Assembly: GCA_026989535.1 (NCBI GenBank) | Contig: JALSJD010000201.1 | Span: forward strand, 1 to 51,036 | Direction of reading: 5' to 3' | Source: Cyclobacteriaceae bacterium | GTDB taxonomy: Bacteria; Bacteroidota; Bacteroidia; Cytophagales; Cyclobacteriaceae | DNA: 51,036 bases | In this document: positions 1 through 7,256 of the stretch, one piece after another | Numbering within the stretch: the stretch's first letter is position 1 | Layout: every line of letters begins with the position of its first letter | The notes under the pieces: model-generated | The model's input: the letters and a program-made list of their open reading frames with translations, nothing else | Told to the model about the DNA's origin: nothing | The model's database searches: none | Translations under genes and position numbers: made by a program

Positions 1-2
1 CA

Positions 3-734
3 ATTGTGGCCAAAGAAATACGGAACCATTTAAAAGGAAGTGAGCTCATCGCTCAACCGAAACAACACGTACAAGACCCCTACTCTTTCCGCTGCATTCC
101 GCAAGTGCACGGAGCTACCAACGATGTCTTAACCTATGTAAATCAAGTATTTACACAAGAAATAAATGGGGTTACAGATAACCCAAATGTATTTCCTGAT
201 GATGATTTAATTATTTCGGCAGGTAATTTTCATGGGCAACCTTTGGCGTTGGCTTTAGACTTTATGGCGTTGGCTATGGCAGAGTTGGGCAGCATATCCG
301 AACGCAGAACCTACCAATTAATTTCAGGCAGTCGTGGTTTACCCAATTACCTTGTGGCCAATCCGGGTATTAACTCAGGACTAATGATACCACAATACAC
401 AGCGGCTTCTATTGTAAGCCAAAATAAAAATTTATGCCACCCAGCCACGGCAGATTCTATTGTTTCGTCTAACGGGCAGGAGGATCATGTGAGTATGGGA
501 GCGAATGCCGCCACCAAAGCACATAAAATAATTAATAACCTATTTGAAATACTGGGTATCGAAATAATTACGGCTTCGCAAGCCCTGGAACTACGCAAGC
601 CGTTAAAAACTTCGCCTGTGTTAGAAGAACTCGTAAGCAATTTTAGAAAAGAAGTGCCGTTTATTAAAGAAGACAGGGTGTTACACAACGATATGGCTAA
701 GGCCACTCAATTTCTTAAAAATTACAGCCTATAA
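3..734 (+). CDS. hutH: Histidine ammonia-lyase, C-terminal part (5' end outside window)
   Basis: Histidine ammonia-lyase deaminates L-histidine to trans-urocanate, the first step of histidine breakdown, in the cytoplasm. The reading frame is open to the left edge, so a GTG at 6 is not a true start and about half of a roughly 500-residue enzyme is missing, including the Ala-Ser-Gly stretch that forms the MIO cofactor. The visible part carries family hallmarks: GVTDNPNVF near residue 56, the GNFHGQP loop near 73, NSGLMIPQYTAA near 121 and QEDHVSMGA near 158, the last typical of the active-site lid of HAL/PAL enzymes. The TAA stop is followed directly by the ATG of the next gene, so the two are probably co-transcribed. 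No other hut gene is visible. The related Tyr/Phe lyases share these motifs, but HutH is the usual bacterial member. Confidence 0.93.
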   Translation: MVAKEIRNHLKGSELIAQPKQHVQDPYSFRCIPQVHGATNDVLTYVNQVFTQEINGVTDNPNVFPDDDLIISAGNFHGQPLALALDFMALAMAELGSISERRTYQLISGSRGLPNYLVANPGINSGLMIPQYTAASIVSQNKNLCHPATADSIVSSNGQEDHVSMGANAATKAHKIINNLFEILGIEIITASQALELRKPLKTSPVLEELVSNFRKEVPFIKEDRVLHNDMAKATQFLKNYSL

Positions 735-2630
735 ATGAATGCAAAATGGATTGCGCCTCTTTTTATTTGTTTTTTGTTTTTTGCAAAACAAGGGGAGGCT
801 CAGTACACAAGCGTTAGAGGCCACTTTGAGGTAAATCAACAATTAGGTTGTCATAATTTAACGGTTACAGTTACTAATATAAATCAAGGCATTTGCAGCA
901 ATTCTCCATGCCCCATTGCTTATAAATTTGAAGGCCGAAGCTCTACGGAAACTTCTAATCCTGTATATACTTATACTGCTCCAGATACTGTATGGATATA
1001 TCAATTTATTCAGGGCCCAAGCGGAGAAAGAGAAGATAGCATTCAATTAATTATTGTAACACCAGAACTACCCGAAGTTGAATTATTAAGTTGCAATAGT
1101 TTAGAATTACTGGTTCAAATTAATGACAGCTATTACGATGAATATGAGATTAATTATGGCGATGGCACCGTTATAACCGTTCCTAGGGGAAGCCCCATTT
1201 TGCCCTATACCTACGCTAATAATAGCCAAAGAACAGTAGCAGTAACGGGTTTATTTACAACGGCCACCAACCGATGTGGGGTAACTTCTATCCTTTTCGA
1301 CCCTCTGGCAACCGTTTTGCCAGCCCAAGTAGATTCACTCATTCAACTCGATAATACGAGTCTAAAGCTTAATTATAATTTACCTGCAAACTCCATTAAT
1401 AAATTAGAAGTATCGGTAGGTGATAATTCAAATTTTATTTTATTTAAAAATGTAAACCAAAATACAAGCGTTGATACACTAACTAGCTTGGCTCTCACCC
1501 AAAACAGGTATTGTTTTAGAATTGCCACCTATGATGCTTGCAGTAATTTTAAATCGTATTCGAATGAAATTTGCACCATTAATTTAAGTGCATCTGCGCA
1601 AAACAATCAAATTACAACTAGCTGGCAAACAGTTGACATTGGCTTAGGGCAAACCACTAATTTACTAAGAGATGGCAACCTTTTACACTTTTTTAACACC
1701 CCTACTTTTCAGTTTAATGATACCACGGTTATTTGCAATACCAAGTATTGCTACCAGGTAGAAATAGATTTTAGTGGTGGTATTTCTCGCTCGTTACAAG
1801 TATGCGAAACAGCCTTTTCGGCAGATATTCCGCCAACCATTGATAATATAAGCAGTATTACCAATGCAGATTCGGTTGAATGGACATGGCAAATACCACA
1901 AAATACAACGCCCGCCTATTATAAGGTATATAGCACCTTGGCAGATGGCACCATTATTGGCAACGACACCGTGGCAACAAATTATATCAATCAAATATAT
2001 GATTCTGAACCTAAGTATATTTCTGTTCAGATTATTGACATCTGCAATAATACATCGCCACTTAACCTCATAGGCTCTTCTATTTTTTTAGAAGGCAGTA
2101 TTAATAGTATGGCAGACACCGAGCTTACATGGAATAATTATGCAGGGTGGATTGATGGTCTTCAAGGATTTTATGTTGTTACAAAAAACAAGAACGGACT
2201 GTTAATAGATAGTGTATATGTGGGTGGCGACACCTCCTATTTACTGCCCTTGGTAAATCAAGAGGAGCAAACGCTTCTATTTACGGTATGGGCAATTCCG
2301 GTGGATAATAATGTAGCTCCTTCACGGGCCAATGTATTAACCTTTGAGAGAGACCCTGTAATAGCCATACCAACTAGTTTTACACCCAATGGCGATGGAT
2401 TAAACGATAAGTTCATCATTACCGGTAAATTTATTGATAGCTATGAAATGCAAATTTTTAACCGCTGGGGCGAAGCACTATTTAATACAACCGACCTCGT
2501 AAATGGTTGGGATGGGTCATCTAGAGGTAAAAAAACACCCACAGGTAATTACGCCTATTGGGCAAGGATAAAAGATTTAAACGGAAATGAGCATATTCGA
2601 ACTGGAAGCATACTAATTTTGAGTAACTAA
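735..2630 (+). CDS. Secreted protein with T9SS type B (CHU_C) sorting domain
   Basis: A 631-residue exported protein. A Sec signal peptide ends near Ala22 (hydrophobic run, then EAQ). The middle, roughly residues 25-540, is beta-rich with PKD- or FN3-like stretches and has paired cysteines (for example Cys39 and those near 54-60). Residues 544-631 form a gliding-motility-associated C-terminal domain: it starts IPTSFTPNGDGLNDKF, continues with QIFNRWGEALF and a GWDG turn, and ends with a TGxYxYW strand. In Bacteroidota this domain directs export through the type IX secretion system and attachment to the surface. The start codon abuts the hutH stop with no gap. The substrate or adhesive role cannot be told; no catalytic domain is seen. 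T9SS dependence is supported by the DUF5103 plug protein further along the window. Confidence 0.88.
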   Translation: MNAKWIAPLFICFLFFAKQGEAQYTSVRGHFEVNQQLGCHNLTVTVTNINQGICSNSPCPIAYKFEGRSSTETSNPVYTYTAPDTVWIYQFIQGPSGEREDSIQLIIVTPELPEVELLSCNSLELLVQINDSYYDEYEINYGDGTVITVPRGSPILPYTYANNSQRTVAVTGLFTTATNRCGVTSILFDPLATVLPAQVDSLIQLDNTSLKLNYNLPANSINKLEVSVGDNSNFILFKNVNQNTSVDTLTSLALTQNRYCFRIATYDACSNFKSYSNEICTINLSASAQNNQITTSWQTVDIGLGQTTNLLRDGNLLHFFNTPTFQFNDTTVICNTKYCYQVEIDFSGGISRSLQVCETAFSADIPPTIDNISSITNADSVEWTWQIPQNTTPAYYKVYSTLADGTIIGNDTVATNYINQIYDSEPKYISVQIIDICNNTSPLNLIGSSIFLEGSINSMADTELTWNNYAGWIDGLQGFYVVTKNKNGLLIDSVYVGGDTSYLLPLVNQEEQTLLFTVWAIPVDNNVAPSRANVLTFERDPVIAIPTSFTPNGDGLNDKFIITGKFIDSYEMQIFNRWGEALFNTTDLVNGWDGSSRGKKTPTGNYAYWARIKDLNGNEHIRTGSILILSN

Positions 2631-2664
2631 ATATACAATTTAGGCTAGATTAAAAAGGAAAGAA

Positions 2665-2868
2665 ATGAATGCCAACGAACTAGATAAAAAAATCCAGAAA
2701 ATTCGTATGGTAACAGATGCAAAACTTAAATATCTTAAACAACATGCAAGGCTATTAAACCAAGCATTTGAAGAACTTGACTGCGTAACCAATGAGGAGT
2801 TAGACTTTATACACCATAAAATAGCAGAAATTGATAAACGAATGGATAAAAATGGATTAACTAAATAG
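2665..2868 (+). CDS. Small helical hypothetical protein (67 aa)
   Basis: A 67-residue, mostly charged and helical protein with no signal peptide or membrane segment. The ATG is preceded by an A/G-rich stretch (AAAAGGAAAGAA). Heptad-like spacing of Leu/Ile and many Lys and Glu suggest a short coiled coil. It lies 34 bases after the CHU_C gene and 87 bases before ybaB on the same strand. I do not recognise a family. A larger open frame on the opposite strand across this region is judged a shadow, because it has no plausible protein features. The stop codon overlaps the start of a CTGTCCATAAAG-type dispersed repeat. Confidence 0.55.
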   Translation: MNANELDKKIQKIRMVTDAKLKYLKQHARLLNQAFEELDCVTNEELDFIHHKIAEIDKRMDKNGLTK

Positions 2869-2906
2869 AGTCTGTCCATAAAGTAAGTATTTTTAAAAAT
2901 CACAAT
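2868..2906 (+). repeat. CTGTCCATAAAG-type dispersed repeat, copy 1
   Basis: A stretch of about 38 bases starting GAGTCTGTCCATAAAGTAAG and running into an A/T-rich tail with TATTTTTAAAAATCAC. Near-identical starts recur at 37472, 40650 (reverse), 40693 and 40858 (reverse). Here it is a solo end without an inverted partner, lying between the small hypothetical gene and ybaB. Confidence 0.6.
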
Positions 2907-2955
2907 AAACAGGCACTAAATAAGTGGTAAGTAAAAAGCAAAATAAATAAGTACT

Positions 2956-3288
2956 ATGTTTGATATGATGAAAATGATGGGCAAGGTAAAAGAGGCTCAA
3001 TCAAAAATGAAAGAAGTGCAGGAAAGTCTGGGAAACATTACGACTGAGGGCGAATCGGGAGCTGGAATGGTAAAGGCCATTGTAAACGGTAAAAAGCAAT
3101 TAATTGATTTAATTATTGATGAAAGCCTGTACAACCCGGAAGACAAGGATATGCTTAAGGATTTAATAATTGCGGCCACTAATATAGCCATGGATAAAGC
3201 GGATGTATTGGCCAAAGAAGAAATGAAAAAAGCCACCGAAGGTATGCTTCCTAATATTCCCGGGCTCGATTTATCTTCGATGATGTAA
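2956..3288 (+). CDS. ybaB: YbaB/EbfC family nucleoid-associated protein
   Basis: A 110-residue YbaB/EbfC protein, a small dimeric DNA-binding nucleoid protein in the cytoplasm. The N-terminus has the family's methionine-rich helix (MFDMMKMMGKVKEAQSKMKE), followed by the GESGAGMVKAIVNGKKQL strand pair and a C-terminal helix ending in a Met-rich tail. Length matches the family (100-115 residues). In many bacteria ybaB sits with dnaX and recR; that context is absent here. The gene overlaps the next by one base (TAATG), suggesting translational coupling to the glycosyltransferase. Confidence 0.92.
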   Translation: MFDMMKMMGKVKEAQSKMKEVQESLGNITTEGESGAGMVKAIVNGKKQLIDLIIDESLYNPEDKDMLKDLIIAATNIAMDKADVLAKEEMKKATEGMLPNIPGLDLSSMM

Positions 3289-4286
3289 TGGCCAGCACCG
3301 CTATTGCCATACTTAATTATAATGGGCAAGAGTTTCTAGCCAAGTTTCTGCCTGTTTTAATTGCCAATAGCACTAATATACCCATCTACATTGGCGATAA
3401 TGCCTCTACCGATGATTCGGTTATTTTTTTAAAAACAACTTATCCTGAAATTAAATTAATTGAGCTATCAGAAAACTATGGGTATAGCAAGGGGTATAAT
3501 TTACTCATCAATCACATTAACGAAGAGTACGTAGCAGTTATTAATTCGGATATAGAGGTTACGCCTAATTGGATTGCTCCATTAATTAAAGTACTTGAGG
3601 TAGAGCCTACTACAGCAGCAGTACAGCCTAAAATTAAATCTTACCAGCATAAATCCTACTTTGAGTATGCTGGTGGTGCTGGTGGTTTTATTGATACCTA
3701 CGGATACCCGTTTTGCAGAGGCAGAATATTTGATACGTTAGAAAAAGATACTGGACAATACGATACTAATATTGAGATTTCATGGGCAAGTGGTGCTTGC
3801 TTCTTAGTTCGTAAATCAGCCTTTGAGCAAGTAGGCGCATTTGATGATGATTTTTTTGCCCACATGGAAGAAATAGACCTCTGCTGGAGATTTAAAAGGT
3901 GTGGTTTCTCAATTAAATACCTATATAAAAGCACTGTGTATCATGTTGGAGGTGGCACTTTAGCGTATGAGTCTCCTTTTAAAACTTTTTTAAATTTTAG
4001 AAATGGCCTCTACCTACTACTTAAAAATGTACCTCAAAACCAGCTTCGTAAAAAAATAACTGTCCGTATTCTACTCGATTGGCTAAGTGCTTTCTATTTT
4101 CTTTTGCAGGGCAAGGGTAAACAAGCAATGGCTATTTTAAAAGCACATAAAGAAGTGTATAAAACACGCAAGCAATTTTTAGCAAAAAGGCGCGACTTTC
4201 AACCTTCCAGCAAATTCACAGAGGACTATTCAATAGTGTGGCAATATTTTATAAAGAAAAAGAGAAAATATAGTGCGTTAGAATAA
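3288..4286 (+). CDS. Glycosyltransferase family 2 (rhamnosyltransferase-like)
   Basis: A 332-residue GT-A fold glycosyltransferase of family 2, likely adding a sugar from a nucleotide donor to a surface polysaccharide or lipid carrier at the inner face of the membrane. Visible motifs are IYIGDNASTDDS near residue 31 (donor binding), VINSDIEVTPNW near 78 (the DxD-like metal site), SWASGACFLVRKSAF near 165 and the acceptor-side FAHMEEIDLCWRFKRCG near 190, typical of the wbbL/rhamnosyltransferase group. The C-terminal third (about 225-332) is basic and partly hydrophobic, suggesting peripheral membrane contact. The ATG shares one base with the ybaB stop. Acceptor and sugar cannot be assigned. 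Confidence 0.9.
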   Translation: MASTAIAILNYNGQEFLAKFLPVLIANSTNIPIYIGDNASTDDSVIFLKTTYPEIKLIELSENYGYSKGYNLLINHINEEYVAVINSDIEVTPNWIAPLIKVLEVEPTTAAVQPKIKSYQHKSYFEYAGGAGGFIDTYGYPFCRGRIFDTLEKDTGQYDTNIEISWASGACFLVRKSAFEQVGAFDDDFFAHMEEIDLCWRFKRCGFSIKYLYKSTVYHVGGGTLAYESPFKTFLNFRNGLYLLLKNVPQNQLRKKITVRILLDWLSAFYFLLQGKGKQAMAILKAHKEVYKTRKQFLAKRRDFQPSSKFTEDYSIVWQYFIKKKRKYSALE

Positions 4287-4364
4287 CCATTAATATTTGG
4301 AGTATGGTGCGTTTGCATCCGATAGAATTCGGATTTAACTTGCAAATTTTTTAATTTTTACCCC

Positions 4365-4388
4365 GTTGTTGGTCTTTTGACCAACAAC
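4365..4388 (+). terminator. Perfect hairpin downstream of the glycosyltransferase
   Basis: GTTGTTGGTC, a four-base TTTT loop, then GACCAACAAC: a perfect 10-bp stem about 80 bases after the glycosyltransferase stop. No T-run follows, so intrinsic termination is uncertain; it may protect the 3' end or belong to the repeat-rich gap. Confidence 0.45.
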
Positions 4389-4436
4389 AATCAACGATTA
4401 ATTTATTGGAAAAAACTCCAACAAAGGGCAGTAACC

Positions 4437-4615
4437 TATCATATAACTAAACTTAATGTATTCCTCATTACCGAGCGCCCGCCTCCCGAAGTTGTACGGA
4501 GGGCAGGTAAGACCTGGTAATCTCTGGGCTCAACCGAACCCAAATTAGTATGCCTCTTATAAGAGATTCTTCAGTCGTTCCTCCTTCTGAATGACGGTTC
4601 GAAAAAGAATGCACG
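4437..4615 (+). repeat. Composite dispersed repeat (TATCATATAAC family, copy 1)
   Basis: Starts TATCATATAACTAAACTT, reaches CTCATTACCGAGCGCCCG, contains a nested GCCTCCC/GGAGGGC palindrome, then TGGTAATCTCTGGGCTCAAC. The same order of blocks recurs in reverse at 50821-50915 and partly at 13692-13800. After 4551 a second block follows (AGATTCTTCAGTCGTTCC ... GAATGACGG), resembling the 'attcctgc ... gaatgacg' repeats found near 16731 and 48932. The K+ channel relic runs straight into this element. Confidence 0.6.
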
Positions 4616-4867
4616 TCACTCAGAGGGGTGTGTTAAATCGCAAACATATAATCTGAGTAAGTACTCACTAGTAAAAATAACAATAGTAAAGATGTTAAAT
4701 TGATAGAGCTGGTTTCCAAATTCTTTGTTTATTTCAGGAATAGACTCCAAAATTATGGATAAAATACTCAGAACGATAAGTGTCAGAATTGAATAATCAA
4801 ATATCAGATTAGACTTCTGTCCGTGCGACCCTTTTTGTACTAGTTCGAAAATTTTGGTCTTTATCAT
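4616..4867 (-). pseudogene. Truncated voltage-gated ion channel (S1-S3 fragment)
   Basis: An 83-residue fragment that resembles the N-terminus of six-helix voltage-gated K+ channels. It has a short cytoplasmic start (KIFELVQKG), a first helix (SILTLIVLSILSIILESIPE) and a second region FNIFTIVIFTSEYLLRLYV, which matches the F-E-Y-x-x-R-x pattern leading into S3. Family members run to 250-290 residues and continue with S4 arginines, a pore TVGYGD filter and S6; none of these is present. The frame stops eight codons after RLYV, where it enters the dispersed repeat cluster, so the gene appears cut by a repeat insertion or deletion. It is probably not functional. PspC on the same strand lies just upstream. 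Confidence 0.6.
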
Positions 4868-4916
4868 TTATAGTTTGGCGTCTCAGAAGCTTGTTTGGTA
4901 TAAACAATTAACCATC

Positions 4917-5132
4917 TCAATAATACCAGGCAGAATTAAACCTACGTAAATGCTGGCGGATATTCATAATAAACGCCAGTGTAATGTACACAATAATGGG
5001 TGACCCAAAGGTTAAAAATGAGGCATAAATAAACGACAAGCGAATGCTGGAAGTAGCAATTCCGAGCTTCTCGCCTATTTTGGTACAAACACCAAATATC
5101 TGATGTTCTACAAATCCTTGTAGCTTTTTCAT
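4917..5132 (-). CDS. PspC domain-containing small membrane protein
   Basis: A 71-residue PspC-family protein. PspC proteins are small inner-membrane proteins of envelope stress responses. Visible are the family signature IFGVCTKIGEKLGI near residue 12, SSIRLSFIYASFLTFGSPIIVYITLAFIMNI (one long or two short membrane helices, residues 28-58), and a positively charged C-terminal tail that would face the cytoplasm. Length fits stand-alone PspC domains of Bacteroidota. No pspA or pspB lies nearby. A longer overlapping open frame in another phase is a shadow. The channel relic follows on the same strand after about 50 bases. Confidence 0.85.
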   Translation of the reverse strand: MKKLQGFVEHQIFGVCTKIGEKLGIATSSIRLSFIYASFLTFGSPIIVYITLAFIMNIRQHLRRFNSAWYY

Positions 5133-5257
5133 TTAAAACAAAAATAATTAATACAAAATTACTATACAAACGGGCAATGTATAGGCAATTAACGTTATTT
5201 TTTTATATCATTGTAGTTCATTTTGAAAGTACCTAATTAAAAACGAAAAATTATAAA

Positions 5258-7036
5258 ATGAAAAAAGTCCTAAATGCGGTTATCTTGTTGGCAGTTTTAA
5301 CCTTGAGCGGATGTTCAATTACCAAAATGGCTAAATTGGCATCAGACCAACAAATAAACGTAAACCCTAACCCACTGGAGCTACATGGCGATTCTGTAAA
5401 GTTTGACATGTCGGCCACGCTTCCAGTAAAAATGCTCGTTAAAGAAAAAGAGTATATCCTTAATGTGGTTTACCAATATGGTGATCAAGAATTAGCCTTG
5501 GAGTCAATTGTTTTTAAAGCAGCTGATTATCCTCAAAGCAACGAATCTCAACCAACAGCTTCTGAAAGTTTCTCTTTTGCTTATACCGATGCAATGAAAA
5601 GCGGTAGCGTTGTTGTAAAAGGTGTAGCTAGAGACCCAAGAAAAGACAAAGAAGTGGCAGCGGAACCAATGACGTTAGCACCTGGGGTTATTACTACCTC
5701 TCAATTAGTTAAGCCTGTGTATTATGCTGCTTATGCTGGCCACGGCTATAATAACCAAGAAGAATTAATCCCTACCAATATCGATTTCTTTTTCGACCAA
5801 GGAAGATCTAACCTTAAATATTCTGAAAGAAGAAGTAAAAGAGGAAAAGAGTTTGAAGCATTTATTGCAGAGAAGAATGTAACAAGAACGGTAACTATAA
5901 CGGGTACTCACTCTCCCGAAGGAACAGAAAGAATCAACTCTAAATTATCGGAAGACAGAGCTGCTGTAATTGAAAAATACTACAGAAAGCAAATGGATAA
6001 ATACGATTATGAAGGAATGGCTGATTCTATCAAATTTATTCTTAAACCAATTATTGATGATTGGAGTGGATTTAAAGCAGCTTTAGCTTCTTACGAAGGC
6101 ATATCAGACGATTCTAAATCTGAAATGTTAAACATTGTTAATGGCCCTGGTGCATTTGAAGACAAAGAAAAAGCACTTCGTAAAGTTAATGGATACAAAA
6201 AAGTATTTAAAGATGTATATCCAGGATTACGTACAGCTAAAACAGAAATACTTAATGTAAAAGATAAGAAAACTGATGCTGAAATTTCAGTATTAGCCAA
6301 AGGTATTGTTGACGGTTCTGCTTCTGCTGATACATTATCTATTGAAGAATTAATGTATGCAGCAAGCCTTACTCCTGACCTATCAGAAAAAGAAGGTATT
6401 TACAAAGCAGCTATCACAAAAGCAGACTCATGGAATGCACACGCTAACTTAGCGGCTACTTATGTTTCTATGGCTAATGAAGATGCTTCTAAAGCAAGTG
6501 AATATGCTGGTTTAGCAGAAACGCAAGTGGATCTTGCCAATGGCAAACAAGAAAGTGCTGAAGCTTTTGTAACAGGCGCATCGGTTTATGCATACCAAGG
6601 CAATTTTGCTAAAGCTCAAGATGCCTTAGCAAAAGCAGGTTCATTATCTGCTGATAGCGAAACCACACAAGGAATGAATGGTGTTAAAGGGTATTTGGAA
6701 ATTAAGACTGCTAATTACAAAGGAGCTGTTACTTCTCTTACAAGTGCCAACGCCTCTTCTGATAATGCATTCAATCTTGGTTTAGCGTATCTTTTAGATA
6801 AAGATTACGATAATGCACTTAGCTCTTTTGGCGATGCCGTAAGTGCTGACAGCGAAAACGCTGATGCCTACTATGCAATGGCAGTAACACAGGCACGTAA
6901 AGGTGCTGCTGATAAAGTAATTGAAAACTTAAAGCAAGCCATTGACCTAAATGCTGAGCTAAAAGGACAAGCTATTAAAGATTTAGAATTTCAAAACTAT
7001 GTAGCCAATGCAGGATTTGCTGCTTTGCTCCAATAA
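5258..7036 (+). CDS. Lipoprotein with OmpA-like region and TPR repeats
   Basis: A 592-residue outer-membrane-type lipoprotein. The signal peptide ends in the lipobox LSGC with Cys19 as the lipidated residue. Residues about 35-145 form a beta-rich domain. Residues about 170-260 resemble an OmpA-C peptidoglycan-binding fold: TNIDFFFDQGRSNL, then VTITGTHSPEGTERINSKLSEDRAAVI, matching the 'G-x-x-D/S-x-x-G-x-x-x-x-N-x-x-L-S-x-x-R-A' pattern. The C-terminal part (about 370-580) is rich in Ala and organised as tetratricopeptide-like helical pairs, such as NAFNLGLAYLLDKDYDNALSSF near 509. It probably scaffolds an envelope complex at the peptidoglycan. A clear terminator follows, so it is likely monocistronic. 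Confidence 0.82.
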   Translation: MKKVLNAVILLAVLTLSGCSITKMAKLASDQQINVNPNPLELHGDSVKFDMSATLPVKMLVKEKEYILNVVYQYGDQELALESIVFKAADYPQSNESQPTASESFSFAYTDAMKSGSVVVKGVARDPRKDKEVAAEPMTLAPGVITTSQLVKPVYYAAYAGHGYNNQEELIPTNIDFFFDQGRSNLKYSERRSKRGKEFEAFIAEKNVTRTVTITGTHSPEGTERINSKLSEDRAAVIEKYYRKQMDKYDYEGMADSIKFILKPIIDDWSGFKAALASYEGISDDSKSEMLNIVNGPGAFEDKEKALRKVNGYKKVFKDVYPGLRTAKTEILNVKDKKTDAEISVLAKGIVDGSASADTLSIEELMYAASLTPDLSEKEGIYKAAITKADSWNAHANLAATYVSMANEDASKASEYAGLAETQVDLANGKQESAEAFVTGASVYAYQGNFAKAQDALAKAGSLSADSETTQGMNGVKGYLEIKTANYKGAVTSLTSANASSDNAFNLGLAYLLDKDYDNALSSFGDAVSADSENADAYYAMAVTQARKGAADKVIENLKQAIDLNAELKGQAIKDLEFQNYVANAGFAALLQ

Positions 7037-7054
7037 GTAAGAAAGTAAAACAAT

Positions 7055-7096
7055 AAAAAGACCTTGCTACTTTAGTGTAGCAAGGTCTTTTTTTAT
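7055..7096 (+). terminator. Intrinsic terminator of the OmpA/TPR lipoprotein gene
   Basis: A stem AAAAAGACCTTGCTAC with loop TTTAGT and a perfect partner GTAGCAAGGTCTTTTT, followed by more T. It starts 18 bases after the stop codon. This is the cleanest intrinsic terminator in the window. Confidence 0.93.
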
Positions 7097-7114
7097 GGGC
7101 TAAAATAGGCTTCA

Positions 7115-7129
7115 TTAGAATCTTTCTAA
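7115..7129. promoter_or_regulatory. Palindrome TTAGA-N5-TCTAA, upstream copy
   Basis: TTAGAATCTTTCTAA, with six-base perfect arms (TTAGAA/TTCTAA). It shares the TTAGA-N5-TCTAA pattern with the site at 7205-7223, 92 bases downstream, in the promoter region of the TonB receptor gene. Candidate metalloregulator operator by inference. Confidence 0.4.
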
Positions 7130-7204
7130 ATAAATGTTAAATATTTTATGCGTTTAAAGCTAGTGTAGGCATTATTTTTAATAAAATGACATTTATCAGT
7201 TTTT

Positions 7205-7230
7205 ATTTAGACTAATTCTAAATAACTTTG
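7205..7230 (+). promoter_or_regulatory. TonB receptor promoter with overlapping DtxR-like operator
   Basis: A Bacteroidota -7 box TAACTTTG lies at 7223-7230, 26 bases before the ATG. The seven-base-arm palindrome ATTTAGACTAATTCTAAAT (7205-7223) fills the -33 to -7 spacer, where a repressor would block polymerase. The arms (TTAGA/TCTAA) recall those before the dtxR-feo operon (21203-21218). Regulation by iron or manganese is inferred, not shown. Confidence 0.55.
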
Positions 7231-7256
7231 CAATGTTATTCAAATAATACTACTCA

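Noticed and set aside
485-706. Minus-strand frame inside hutH
   Set aside because: Antisense to strongly conserved hutH sequence.
2640-2903. Minus-strand 87-residue frame opposite the small hypothetical gene
   Set aside because: Cys/Phe/Ser-rich shadow translation; the plus frame has a better start and normal composition.
4942-5169. Alternative frame overlapping pspC
   Set aside because: The pspC frame matches its family; this one does not resemble a protein.
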